Shown here piece after piece: positions 53,269-61,339 of a stretch of DNA of 64,000 nucleotides. Source of the stretch: JACDAN01 sp035535195. GTDB lineage: Bacteria > Actinomycetota > Thermoleophilia > Gaiellales > Gaiellaceae. Location: assembly GCA_035535195.1 (NCBI GenBank), contig DATLQK010000051.1, positions 1 to 64,000 of the forward strand. Reading direction: 5' to 3'. Under the pieces are notes generated by a model. That model saw nothing but the letters and a program-made list of their open reading frames with translations. It was not told the DNA's origin and did no database searches. The stretch's first letter is position 1. The number at the start of each line of letters is the position of its first letter. A program made the position numbers and the translations under genes.

Positions 53269-54557
53269 AACGCCTCCTGCTCGCGCTGATCGGCGGCGTC
53301 CTGCTCCTGCCGGCGAGCGCCGCCGCGCATCCCCTCGGCAACTTCACGGTCAACCGGTATGCCGGGGCCGAGGTTTCCGGCAGCCACGTGTTCGTCCGCT
53401 ACGCCGTCGACCTGGCCGAGATCCCGACCCTCCAGGACGGCTCGCGCTTTCGCCGCCCCGGCGCCGCCACCCGGCTGGCGCGCGGGCTCCGGCTCGAGCT
53501 CGACGGCAGGCGAGCCCGGCTGCGACCCCTCGCCTCCCGCGTCGCGCTGAGGCCTGGGGCAAGCGGCCTTCGCACACTGCGCTTCGACGCCGTCTACGAG
53601 GGCGGCCGAGCCGGCCGGATGCTCTCTCTCCGCGATACGAACTTCGCCGGCCGGATCGGCTGGAAGGAGGTCGTGGTCGGGGCCGACCGCGGCGCGCGGA
53701 TCGTGACCTCCTCTGCCCCCTCGCGGAGCGCGAGCGACGAGTTGCGCTCGTACCCGCGCGACCTGCTTCGGGCGCCCTCCGACACGACGGCCGCGACCGC
53801 GGTCGTCCGCCCCGGAACGGCGGAAGGCGTCGCACCGTCCCTCGGCGACGCCCCGTCCGACCATCGCCGCGGCGGCTTCGAGTCCCTGATCGGCCAGGAC
53901 GGCGGCGCCGGTGTGATCGCTCTCGCGCTCGTGCTCGCGCTCTTCTGGGGCGCGGCCCACGCCCTCACCCCCGGCCACGGCAAGGCGATCGTCGCCGCAT
54001 ACCTCGTCGGCTCACGCGGTAAGGCGCGGCACGCCTTCGCGCTCGGCGGCATCGTCACCGTCACACACACGATCGGCGTCTTCGCGCTCGGCCTCGTCAC
54101 GCTGGCGCTCTCGGAGCTGATCGTCCCCGAACGGCTGTATCCGTGGCTGAACCTGGTCTCGGCGCTGCTCGTCGTCGGCGTCGGAGTCGCCGTGCTCCGC
54201 GCCCGCCTGCACGCCCGCGGGCACCGCCACCATCACCACGAGCACCAACACCGCCGCGGCTTGCTCGCGGTCGGGATCTCCGGCGGCCTCCTCCCCTGCC
54301 CTTCGGCGCTCGTCGTGCTCCTGGCGGCCATCTCGCTCCACCGCGTCGGCTTCGGGCTGCTCCTGATCGTCGCCTTCAGCCTCGGTCTCGCCTCCGTCAT
54401 CACCGGCATCGGCCTCGTCGCCGTCACCGCCAAGCGGGCGTTCGCCCGGCTGAGCCTCGAGGGCGCTTTCGTCCGCGCCCTCCCCGCCCTGAGCGCCGCC
54501 GCGATCGTCGCGCTCGGCCTCGTCATGACCATGCGATCTCTCCCGCAACTGACCTGA
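53265..54557 (+). CDS. RcnA/HupE-type Ni/Co membrane transporter with N-terminal extracytoplasmic domain
   Basis: 430 aa. A signal peptide (about 1-21, 'SAAAHPLGNF') opens a ~170-residue beta-rich domain outside the membrane. Then six helices with 'FWGAAHALTPGHGKAIVAAYLVG' (H...GHGK as in RcnA/NicO), 'THTIGVFALG', a His-rich loop with nine His in 'HRHHHHEHQHR', and 'GGLLPCPSALVVLL'. Probably exports Ni, Co or another divalent metal. GTG at 53265 overlaps the TPR stop. Confidence 0.87.
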   Translation: MKRLLLALIGGVLLLPASAAAHPLGNFTVNRYAGAEVSGSHVFVRYAVDLAEIPTLQDGSRFRRPGAATRLARGLRLELDGRRARLRPLASRVALRPGASGLRTLRFDAVYEGGRAGRMLSLRDTNFAGRIGWKEVVVGADRGARIVTSSAPSRSASDELRSYPRDLLRAPSDTTAATAVVRPGTAEGVAPSLGDAPSDHRRGGFESLIGQDGGAGVIALALVLALFWGAAHALTPGHGKAIVAAYLVGSRGKARHAFALGGIVTVTHTIGVFALGLVTLALSELIVPERLYPWLNLVSALLVVGVGVAVLRARLHARGHRHHHHEHQHRRGLLAVGISGGLLPCPSALVVLLAAISLHRVGFGLLLIVAFSLGLASVITGIGLVAVTAKRAFARLSLEGAFVRALPALSAAAIVALGLVMTMRSLPQLT

Positions 54558-54570
54558 AAGGATCTTCACG

Positions 54571-55245
54571 ATGTTCGGACTCGACGACTTCATCGCTTCC
54601 TACTCAGACGGCGCCTCCGTGTGGCTCGTCGTTCTCGTCGCGATCCTGCTCGGGCTCAGGCACGCGACCGACCCGGACCACCTGGCCGCCGTCGCGTCGC
54701 TGCTCGCCGGAACCAAGGAGAGCCCGACCCGCGCCGCAGCAGGGCTGGGCGCCGCCTGGGGCCTCGGACACGCCGTCACGCTCTTCGCCTTCGGCGTCCC
54801 GATCCTCTTGCTCGACCGGTACCTGCCAGAGCGCGTCCAGCAGAGCGCCGAGACGGCGATCGCCTTCCTGATCGCATACCTCGCCGTCCGCCTGCTCTTC
54901 CGCTGGCGGTCCGGCTTCGGCCACTCGCACCCACATCGATCCCGAACCCGCCTCGGCGCCTTCAGCATCGGGCTCGTGCACGGCATGGGCGGGAGCGCCG
55001 GCATCGGCGTTCTCCTCGTCGCCTCGATCCACTCCACGCCGCTGAGCGTGCTGGCGCTCGTCCTGCTGGCGTTCTTCACAGCGGTCTCGATGACGATCCT
55101 CTCGACGGCCTTCGGCGCCGCGCTCGCGACCCGCCCCCTGCGAGCCTCGTTCCAGGCCGTGGCGCCGGTCTTCGGGCTCGCCGGCCTCGCCTTCGCCTGC
55201 TGGTACGGCGCGGCTGCCTGGACCCTCGCGCCGTACCCGTTTTGA
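54571..55245 (+). CDS. HoxN/UreH-type nickel-cobalt transporter
   Basis: 224 aa with about six helices. 'LRHATDPDHLAAV' (H-x4-DH) is the NiCoT signature near residue 28, followed by 'GLGHAVTLF' and 'GLVHGMGGSAG'. A short His-rich loop 'GFGHSHPHRSR' lies between helices. Shorter than HoxN (about 330 aa), closer to the UreH/cytochrome-biogenesis-like group. Works in the same run as the RcnA/HupE-like protein. Confidence 0.88.
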   Translation: MFGLDDFIASYSDGASVWLVVLVAILLGLRHATDPDHLAAVASLLAGTKESPTRAAAGLGAAWGLGHAVTLFAFGVPILLLDRYLPERVQQSAETAIAFLIAYLAVRLLFRWRSGFGHSHPHRSRTRLGAFSIGLVHGMGGSAGIGVLLVASIHSTPLSVLALVLLAFFTAVSMTILSTAFGAALATRPLRASFQAVAPVFGLAGLAFACWYGAAAWTLAPYPF

Positions 55246-55874
55246 CCCGAGAGCTCCACGACCTGGCTGCGGCGTACGCGTTGGACGCGCTCGATCCCGA
55301 GGACCGATGGACGTACGAACGACACCTCGACACCTGCGACACCTGCCGGAGGGAGGTGGCGGCCCTGCGTGAGGGCGCGGAGCAGCTCGCCTACGCGAGC
55401 GAGGGGCCGGAGCCGCGGCCCGAGCTCCGGGAGCGCATCCTGCGCGCCGCCCGTGAGGAGCGAGCCCCTCAGGTCGTCCCGTTCCGGCGGCGGCGCTGGG
55501 CGCTCCCGCTGACTGCGGCCGCCGCGGTCGCGGCTTCGCTCGCCGCCGTCGGGCTCGGCCTCTGGGCGAACTCGCTGCGCGGCGGCGCCGAGCAGCGCGT
55601 GGTGCCCATGACCGGAGGAGCCGGCCGCGTGGTCGTCTCCGGCGACAGCGCAGAGCTCCTCACCTGCGTCAGGCAGGCGCCGGCCGGCAAGACCTACGAG
55701 GCCTGGGTGATCGAGGGCGACACGCCCCGCCCGGCGGGTCTGTTCCGCGGCGGCTGCACCGACGTCCCGCTGACGGAGCCCGTGGCGAGCGGCAGCACCG
55801 TGGCCGTCACCCTCGAGCCCGCCGGCGGCGTCCCTCGCCCTACCGGCGACATCCTGCTGAGCGCCGATGTCTGA
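55242..55874 (+). CDS. Zinc-finger anti-sigma factor, RskA type
   Basis: 210 aa. Cytoplasmic zinc motif 'ERHLDTCDTCRRE' (H-x3-C-x2-C) near residue 27, one membrane helix (about 87-108), then an extracytoplasmic RskA C-terminal domain (about 125-210, 'YEAWVIEGDTPRPAGLF'). TTG start at 55242 overlaps the transporter stop. It should hold the coupled sigma factor inactive until a signal outside the membrane triggers its proteolysis. Confidence 0.92.
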   Translation: MTRELHDLAAAYALDALDPEDRWTYERHLDTCDTCRREVAALREGAEQLAYASEGPEPRPELRERILRAAREERAPQVVPFRRRRWALPLTAAAAVAASLAAVGLGLWANSLRGGAEQRVVPMTGGAGRVVVSGDSAELLTCVRQAPAGKTYEAWVIEGDTPRPAGLFRGGCTDVPLTEPVASGSTVAVTLEPAGGVPRPTGDILLSADV

Positions 55875-56457
55875 GCTCGCCGTCCACCTGGCCGGCTCGT
55901 CCCGGATCGAGGAGCCTCGGTCGGCGCGCCGGAGCGACGAGGAGGTTCTCGCGGCGATCGCCGGTGGCGACGACCAGGGCCTCGCCGAGCTCTACGATCG
56001 CTACGGTCGCCTGGCCTACGGCCTCGCCTACCGCGTGCTGCATGACCAGGCGCTGGCGGAGGACGCCGTCCAGGACGCGTTCCTGGCGATCTGGCGCTCG
56101 GCCGACGGCTACCGCCGGGAGCGTGCGAAGCCGTCGACCTGGATCCTCACGCTCGTCCACCGGCGTGCGGTCGACCTCGTGCGCCGCGAGGACCTACGCC
56201 GTGCGGAGCAGCTCGACGAGACACCGGAGGCGGCCGCCACGAGCGTGCCGGAGGAAGCGGATCTCCGCGAGAAGCGAACGGCCGTCCAGGCGGCGCTCCG
56301 CGAGCTCCCCCAGGATCAGCGTCAGGCGCTCGAGCTGGCGTACTACGGCGGGTTCACGCAGTCCGAGCTGGCGGAGCAGCTCGGCGTCCCGCTCGGGACG
56401 ATCAAGAGCCGCATGTTCGCCGGCCTGACCCGGCTCCGCGAGCTGGTCCCGGAGTAG
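55867..56457 (+). CDS. ECF RNA polymerase sigma factor, SigK type
   Basis: 196 aa. Region 2 (about 33-105) with 'LYDRYGRLAYGLAYRV' and 'EDAVQDAFLAIWRSA'; region 4 (about 140-190) with 'LPQDQRQALELAYYGG' and 'SELAEQLGVPLGTIKSRMF' recognition helix. The ATG overlaps the anti-sigma gene by eight bases. The order anti-sigma then sigma is the reverse of the common arrangement. It probably drives its own six-gene operon. Confidence 0.93.
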   Translation: MSELAVHLAGSSRIEEPRSARRSDEEVLAAIAGGDDQGLAELYDRYGRLAYGLAYRVLHDQALAEDAVQDAFLAIWRSADGYRRERAKPSTWILTLVHRRAVDLVRREDLRRAEQLDETPEAAATSVPEEADLREKRTAVQAALRELPQDQRQALELAYYGGFTQSELAEQLGVPLGTIKSRMFAGLTRLRELVPE

Positions 56458-56509
56458 GGACCCACCGCGGCTTTTGCCTGCGCTGTGATGGGGTAGGCCC
56501 CGAGCAGCC

Positions 56510-57199
56510 TTGTTCCCGCTCAAGGACAATGTGCCGACCCGGTCGGCGCCGTACGTCACCTACGCATTGATCGCGATCAACGCCGCGGTCTGGCTCTTCT
56601 ACGAGCTGCCCAACCTCGACCACGCCGTCAACTCGCTCGCCTACCAACCGTGTGAGGTCAACAACTCCTGCGCCGTCGTCGGCTACGACTGGGAGGTCAA
56701 CGTCGTCACCTCTATGTTCATGCATGGCGACTGGCTCCACATCGGCGGGAACATGCTCTTCCTCTGGATCTTCGGGAACAACGTCGAAGATGCCCTCGGC
56801 CATGTCCGCTACGCGATCTTCTACCTCCTCGGCGGCTTCGCAGCGACGGCGCTTCAGACGTTCGTGACGCTTCACTACGGGACCCCGGACGCCGCGACCG
56901 TCCCGAACCTGGGCGCGAGCGGGGCGATTTCCGCTGTGCTCGGCGGCTACATCGTGCTGCTGCCCGGTGCGAGCGTCCTCACGCTCATCTTCTTCGGGAT
57001 CATCATCATCCGTGAGCTCCCGGGCTGGATCTTCCTTGGCATCTGGTTCCTGCTCCAGGCCTGGATGGGCGGCTTCTCCCTCCTCGACCCCCAGTCGGGC
57101 GGCGGCGTGGCGTTCTTCGCGCACATCGGAGGGTTCGTCTTCGGCTTGCTGACCGTCCGTCTCTTCCAGAAGCGGCGTCCGCTGGAGCCTGCCTACTGA
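56510..57199 (+). CDS. Rhomboid intramembrane serine protease
   Basis: 229 aa, six membrane helices. Catalytic Ser in 'NLGASGAISAVLG' (about residue 136) and His in 'FFAHIGGFVFG' (about 204); oxyanion region 'WLHIGGNMLFLWIFGNNVED' in helix 2. TTG start at 56510. The next gene starts on its last base. May cleave envelope substrates, including the anti-sigma factor upstream, though that is only a suggestion. Confidence 0.94.
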   Translation: MFPLKDNVPTRSAPYVTYALIAINAAVWLFYELPNLDHAVNSLAYQPCEVNNSCAVVGYDWEVNVVTSMFMHGDWLHIGGNMLFLWIFGNNVEDALGHVRYAIFYLLGGFAATALQTFVTLHYGTPDAATVPNLGASGAISAVLGGYIVLLPGASVLTLIFFGIIIIRELPGWIFLGIWFLLQAWMGGFSLLDPQSGGGVAFFAHIGGFVFGLLTVRLFQKRRPLEPAY

Positions 57200-57519
57200 T
57201 GGAGTTCGAGGAACAGGTGGAGGCGGCGCTCGGGGAGCTGCCGCCGGAGTTCGCGCAGGCGCTCGAGGACGTCGCGGTGGTCGTCGAGGACGAGAACCCG
57301 GAGGAGCCGACGCTCTTCGGGGTCTACACCGGGCTCGGGCCCGGCCGCGACCGCTCCGGCGCGCTGCCCGACGAGATCGTGATCTACCGCCGGCCGCTGG
57401 AGCGGGCGTTTCGCGACCCCGGGGAGCTCCGGCGCCAGATCCGGATCACCGTCCTCCACGAGATCGGGCACTTCTTCGGGCTCGACGAAGACAGGATTCG
57501 GGAACTGGGGTACGGGTAG
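57199..57519 (+). CDS. Minimal zincin metallopeptidase
   Basis: 106 aa. 'TVLHEIGHFFGLDEDRI' gives HExxH plus a following Asp, the metzincin-like signature of the short bacterial family with a fold like DUF1025. 'LFGVYTGLGPGRDR' and 'DEIVIYRRPLER' are family stretches. No signal peptide. Its ATG shares one base with the rhomboid stop. Activity in the family is uncertain. A rho-independent terminator follows. Confidence 0.92.
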   Translation: MEFEEQVEAALGELPPEFAQALEDVAVVVEDENPEEPTLFGVYTGLGPGRDRSGALPDEIVIYRRPLERAFRDPGELRRQIRITVLHEIGHFFGLDEDRIRELGYG

Positions 57520-57534
57520 CTGCAAACGGGAATG

Positions 57535-57557
57535 CGAGACCGCCCTGTCTCGTTTTT
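57535..57557 (+). terminator. Rho-independent terminator
   Basis: CGAGAC-CGCCCT-GTCTCG followed by TTTTT, 16 bases after the zincin stop. This is the clearest intrinsic terminator in the window. Confidence 0.9.
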
Positions 57558-57563
57558 CTGGGT

Positions 57564-57806
57564 GTGAAAACGATCGATGACATCCGTGCCGAGATCGAGC
57601 GCGCCAGCGAGGACCGCGCCGCTCTTCTGCACCGTCTGTCACAGGGACATGACGCCGTCCTCGCCGCGGAGCTCAGGGAGCTCGACGAGCGCATCGCCGA
57701 GCTCTGGGACGAGCAACGCGAGGCCCGGGCTCACGCGCGCTTCGGCGATCGCGACGAGATCATTCGCCGCGCCCGGCTCGAAGAGCGCATCGAGCGCGCG
57801 GCCTAA
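57564..57806 (+). CDS. Small coiled-coil protein, unknown
   Basis: 80 aa, highly charged and helical (Glu, Arg, Ala-rich) with heptad-like spacing ('IRAEIERASEDRAALLHRL', 'ELRELDERIAELWDEQREA'). GTG start at 57564 comes seven bases after the terminator T run, so its promoter would have to overlap the preceding terminator or it depends on read-through. A second hairpin follows its stop. Unknown role. Confidence 0.55.
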   Translation: MKTIDDIRAEIERASEDRAALLHRLSQGHDAVLAAELRELDERIAELWDEQREARAHARFGDRDEIIRRARLEERIERAA

Positions 57807-57832
57807 CCCTTCACCTAGAACCGCATGAGACG

Positions 57833-57860
57833 AGGAGGGGCGCCGAAGCGCCCCTCCTCT
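57833..57860. terminator. Bidirectional terminator hairpin
   Basis: GAGGAGGGGCGC-CGAA-GCGCCCCTCCTC, a perfect 12-bp stem with a stable tetraloop between the coiled-coil gene and the convergent subtilase gene. Confidence 0.88.
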
Positions 57861-57878
57861 CCGTTCTGCCGTTGTTGC

Positions 57879-60800
57879 CTAGTCGTCCTTCGGCTTGACC
57901 GCGACTGTCTCGTGCATCACCGAGGAGTGCCCGAGGGCGTCGGTGACCTCCACGCGGACGTCGTAGGTCCCGCGGTGCTGGTACTTGTGCTCCACGCTCG
58001 AGTCGCCCGTGACATAGGGCGTCCCGTCGCCGAAGTCGTAGCGGTACTTCGTGATCGCCGCGTTCGTCGACGACGCGGCACCGACGCTGACCGTGGCCCG
58101 CTTGCCGTTCCGGACCTGCGAGCCGACATTGACAGTCAGCTTGTCGAGCAGCCAGTCCACCGAGCGGTCGCCGAGCTGGGTCACTGTCGCGAGGCCTGCG
58201 CCGGCCGTGAGACCCTCGATCCCGAAGCCCATCGAGAGCGTCCGATAGAGGTACTCACGCCGCTCCTGCTCGAGCGTCGGCTCCGAGGAGCGGGTGTGCG
58301 CGACGGCGCTGCCCGCCGGAGCCGTGCCGCCGAGCTGCCGGAAGGCCGCCTTCGTCGTGTGCGGCGCGTTGTAGGTGTCCGTGTTCGGGCTCGGCGAGTA
58401 TGCGTCGATCGAGCTCTGGCTGAGGCCGATCGTCATACCCGCGAACGGCCCGGCCCCATTGGCGGTCGGTACCGGCGCCGCGCCCGGGTACACGCTTCCC
58501 GCCTCGTAGGCGAGGCCGAGGTAGCCGCTCGTGATCCGCCCGCGGTCTAGCCGCGAGTGGTACGTGCCGCTGTCCTCGGTCAAAGCGAAGTTCCGCCCGA
58601 CCGCCCACAACCGGCCGCCGCTGTCGAGCCAGTCGGCGAGGGTGTCGTGGTCGGTCGTGAAGAACCCGCTCGTGTTGAAGCTGTCGTTGTCGCCCGTGAA
58701 GACGATCACCGCCCGGTACTTGTTCAGGTTGAACCGATTCGGGAACGCCGCGGTGCCGAAGTCGAGCGTCTCGTACGTGACGGCGAGCGAGTCCAGCATC
58801 GCCTTGTACTGCGCCTGGTAGTTCCCGAACGCCCCCACGAAGGCCGAGCCGTCGTCGTCGACGAGCAGCACGTCCACGCTCGGCGGCGTCAGCACGCGGA
58901 GCCAGACGGGGATGTGCAGCCGCTTGCCGGTCGCCCGGCTGACGAGCACGACGGAGCCCTCGTAGTTGCCCGCGGCCGCGCCGGCCACGGACTCGACCGT
59001 GACCGGGATCGTTCCGGTCTGCAGGTCGCCGAGCGAGAGCGACGCCTTGCCGGCCGTGATGTTGAAGTTGGCCGTCTGTGCCGGAGTGCCCGTCTCGGTC
59101 GTCGTGACGTCCCACGTGTCGGCCGACCCGCTGACGTTGCGGGCACCGACCGTGAACGTCTTCGACTGGCCGGCGGTCGTCTCGCCGCCGGAGAGGCTCG
59201 GCTGGTCGACCACGAGGCCGGGGTCACCGGCCTGCGCGAGGTCGATCCGGCCCGCGCCACGGGCGAGGACGCCAGCCCTGGTCGTGCGCGCCGTGGTGGC
59301 GAACACGTCCTCGGTGGCGGTCGTCATCAGCGCCGACTTGACCATCGCCGGCGTCCACCACGGGTGGAGCTGGAGCAGGAGCGCGGCGGCGCCCGCGACG
59401 TGCGGGGTCGCCATGCTCGTGCCCGAGACGGAGCCGAAGCCCGTGAACGGTCCGGGGAACGGCCCGGTGCCGTAGCCCGACGAGAGGACGTCGACACCCG
59501 GAGCGGTCACGTCCGGCTTGATCGTCTTCTCCTGCGTCGGGCCGCGGGAGCTGAAGCCCGCGATCACGTCGCCCGGGTTCGGGCCTGAATGCGGGTTGTG
59601 GAAGAACTCCGCCTGTGCCGTCGCCGGGTTGGCGTTGTAGTACGCGATCATGTTCAGGCCGTCAGTCCGCCGCATGAAGAGCGACGGAATCGTGACCTGG
59701 TTTCCGACCGCGCCCCCGCCCATCGCCTGCAGGGCGTCGCCGCCGCCGGCGTTGTTGTAGATCAGGGCGCCGATCGCTCCGGCGTTCTGCGCCTGGAGCA
59801 CCTTGAAGCCGAACTCGCAGACGCCGCGCTCGATCAGCGCGATCTTCCCGGTCATCGAGCCGGCCGGGTACGCCGCGCAGCCGTTCGGGTTCCCGCCCGG
59901 GAGCGCGACCTGGGCCGGGATGTACGCCGCCGGGCCCGTGTGCGTGACAGCGGGGCCGAACTGCGCGGGGCCGGTGTCGCGGTTCACGAGATTCGCCGGC
60001 ACCGGGGTCGGAGCCGTGACGTTCACCGTCGAGTCGATCACCGTCGCGTACTTCGTGACTGCGCCGACCGAGATCACCTTGTCCGACGACGACGGCAGGT
60101 TGCCCGTGCCCTCGGCGGGGCCGCTGTTGCCCTGCGCCCAGACGCCGACAACGCCGGCGTCGACAGCGGACTCGGCCGCCTGCACCATCGGATCAGGCCA
60201 GTTGAGCGTGTTCTGGTGGCTCGAGCCCCAGGAGTTCGAGAGCACGTCCGCGCCGTCGGCGACTGCGTCCTCGATTGCCTTCACGATCTCGACGACCCAG
60301 CCGTTGCCGTTCTCGAACCCATCCGGGCTGTTGCTCGGATAGAAGATCCGGTAGTTCATGAGGTACGCCTTGGGCGCGATGCCGCTCAGCGTGAGCCCGT
60401 TGCCGACGGTGCCCGCGTTACAGGCGACCGTGCCGGACGTATGCGTGCCGTGCGGGCTCGCACCCGGCCCCTGCACCGGCGTGTCGTTGCCGGCGGTGGG
60501 TGGGTCGCTCGGGCGGAAGTACGCGCGCGCCGCGATCACCTTGTTGTTCGTGAAGCGCGTGTCGCCCTTGGGGTAGCCTGCGGGCATCGTGTAGCCGGCG
60601 TCGTTGAAGCACGCGTTGCCGGTGTAGTTGCCGGCCGCATCCTTGGTGACGAAGATGCCGCTGTCGATCACGGCGACCTTCATGCCGGCACCCGCGTTCG
60701 ACTGGCCGCCGACTGCGGCCCACAGCGCGGGGGCGTTGATCTGCGCGGGCGTCGCGTACATGCTCAGGTGGTACGGGACGTCCGGCGTCACCGCGCGGAC

Positions 60801-61226
60801 CCCCTTCATCCTCCGCACCTTGGCGGCCTGCGCCTTGCTCATGCGCACCGCTATACCGTTCAGGGTCAGGCGGTACGTCCGCTCGATCCGGACGCCGCGG
60901 AACGAGCCCCGCAGCTTCGCCGCGAAGCTCCGCTGCGTGCGCGCCAGGCCGTTCAGGTAGCGGCGGTTGGCGGCGGCCTTCAGGTCGATCTTCGCCGGCC
61001 GCTGCATGCCCGCATAGGTGATCCCGCGCTTGACCCGCGGGTACCGCGCGAGCGGCTTCGCCTTGAGCTGGACGATCCAGCGCGTGGCGTTGTAGGTCGC
61101 GAGATCGATCCGGGCCGAGGCCGCCTTCGCCTTCTTGCCCGTCGTCCTCGCCGTCGCGGCGCCTGTAACCGTCACCGCGAGCAGGCAGAGCAGAATCGTG
61201 CCCGCAAACAGGACACGTGTCCTCAT
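57879..61226 (-). CDS. Secreted subtilisin-like serine protease with PA and PKD domains
   Basis: 1115 aa from ATG at 61226, chosen because GGGGAGG lies just upstream. Signal peptide (about 1-30), inhibitor-like propeptide (to about 165), S8 domain with Asp in 'VAVIDSGIF' (about 188), His in 'HGTHTSGT' (about 259) and Ser in 'SGTSMATPHVAG' (about 603). A PA insert (about 420-550) and a C-terminal PKD domain ('YRYDFGDGTPY', 'KYQHRGTYDVRV') complete it. Extracellular protease for nutrition or surface remodelling. Confidence 0.96.
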   Translation of the reverse strand: MRTRVLFAGTILLCLLAVTVTGAATARTTGKKAKAASARIDLATYNATRWIVQLKAKPLARYPRVKRGITYAGMQRPAKIDLKAAANRRYLNGLARTQRSFAAKLRGSFRGVRIERTYRLTLNGIAVRMSKAQAAKVRRMKGVRAVTPDVPYHLSMYATPAQINAPALWAAVGGQSNAGAGMKVAVIDSGIFVTKDAAGNYTGNACFNDAGYTMPAGYPKGDTRFTNNKVIAARAYFRPSDPPTAGNDTPVQGPGASPHGTHTSGTVACNAGTVGNGLTLSGIAPKAYLMNYRIFYPSNSPDGFENGNGWVVEIVKAIEDAVADGADVLSNSWGSSHQNTLNWPDPMVQAAESAVDAGVVGVWAQGNSGPAEGTGNLPSSSDKVISVGAVTKYATVIDSTVNVTAPTPVPANLVNRDTGPAQFGPAVTHTGPAAYIPAQVALPGGNPNGCAAYPAGSMTGKIALIERGVCEFGFKVLQAQNAGAIGALIYNNAGGGDALQAMGGGAVGNQVTIPSLFMRRTDGLNMIAYYNANPATAQAEFFHNPHSGPNPGDVIAGFSSRGPTQEKTIKPDVTAPGVDVLSSGYGTGPFPGPFTGFGSVSGTSMATPHVAGAAALLLQLHPWWTPAMVKSALMTTATEDVFATTARTTRAGVLARGAGRIDLAQAGDPGLVVDQPSLSGGETTAGQSKTFTVGARNVSGSADTWDVTTTETGTPAQTANFNITAGKASLSLGDLQTGTIPVTVESVAGAAAGNYEGSVVLVSRATGKRLHIPVWLRVLTPPSVDVLLVDDDGSAFVGAFGNYQAQYKAMLDSLAVTYETLDFGTAAFPNRFNLNKYRAVIVFTGDNDSFNTSGFFTTDHDTLADWLDSGGRLWAVGRNFALTEDSGTYHSRLDRGRITSGYLGLAYEAGSVYPGAAPVPTANGAGPFAGMTIGLSQSSIDAYSPSPNTDTYNAPHTTKAAFRQLGGTAPAGSAVAHTRSSEPTLEQERREYLYRTLSMGFGIEGLTAGAGLATVTQLGDRSVDWLLDKLTVNVGSQVRNGKRATVSVGAASSTNAAITKYRYDFGDGTPYVTGDSSVEHKYQHRGTYDVRVEVTDALGHSSVMHETVAVKPKDD

Positions 61227-61278
61227 CGAAACCTCCCCAACTCTCCCCAAATGACTGAAACCCCGGTGAAGCCAGCGG

Positions 61279-61331
61279 GTTGTAAACCGGGAGGTAGGCA
61301 GAAGTCAATGAACGTTTCTCGATAGACGTTC
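61279..61331 (-). promoter_or_regulatory. Promoter and upstream inverted repeat of the subtilase gene
   Basis: On the minus strand, GAACGT-N10-ACGTTC (61310-61331) stands directly before a -35 like TTGACT (61303-61308). An 18-base spacer and TACAAC (61279-61284) as -10 follow. The ATG is about 50 bases further on. The repeat position fits an activator site. Confidence 0.5.
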
Positions 61332-61339
61332 CTATGCCT

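Noticed and set aside
59589..61325. 578-residue open frame opposite the subtilase
   Set aside because: No motif, Arg/Val-rich shadow of the protease coding strand.
61310..61331. LexA (SOS) box
   Set aside because: The GAAC/GTTC arms are 14 bases apart instead of the four expected for an actinobacterial LexA site.
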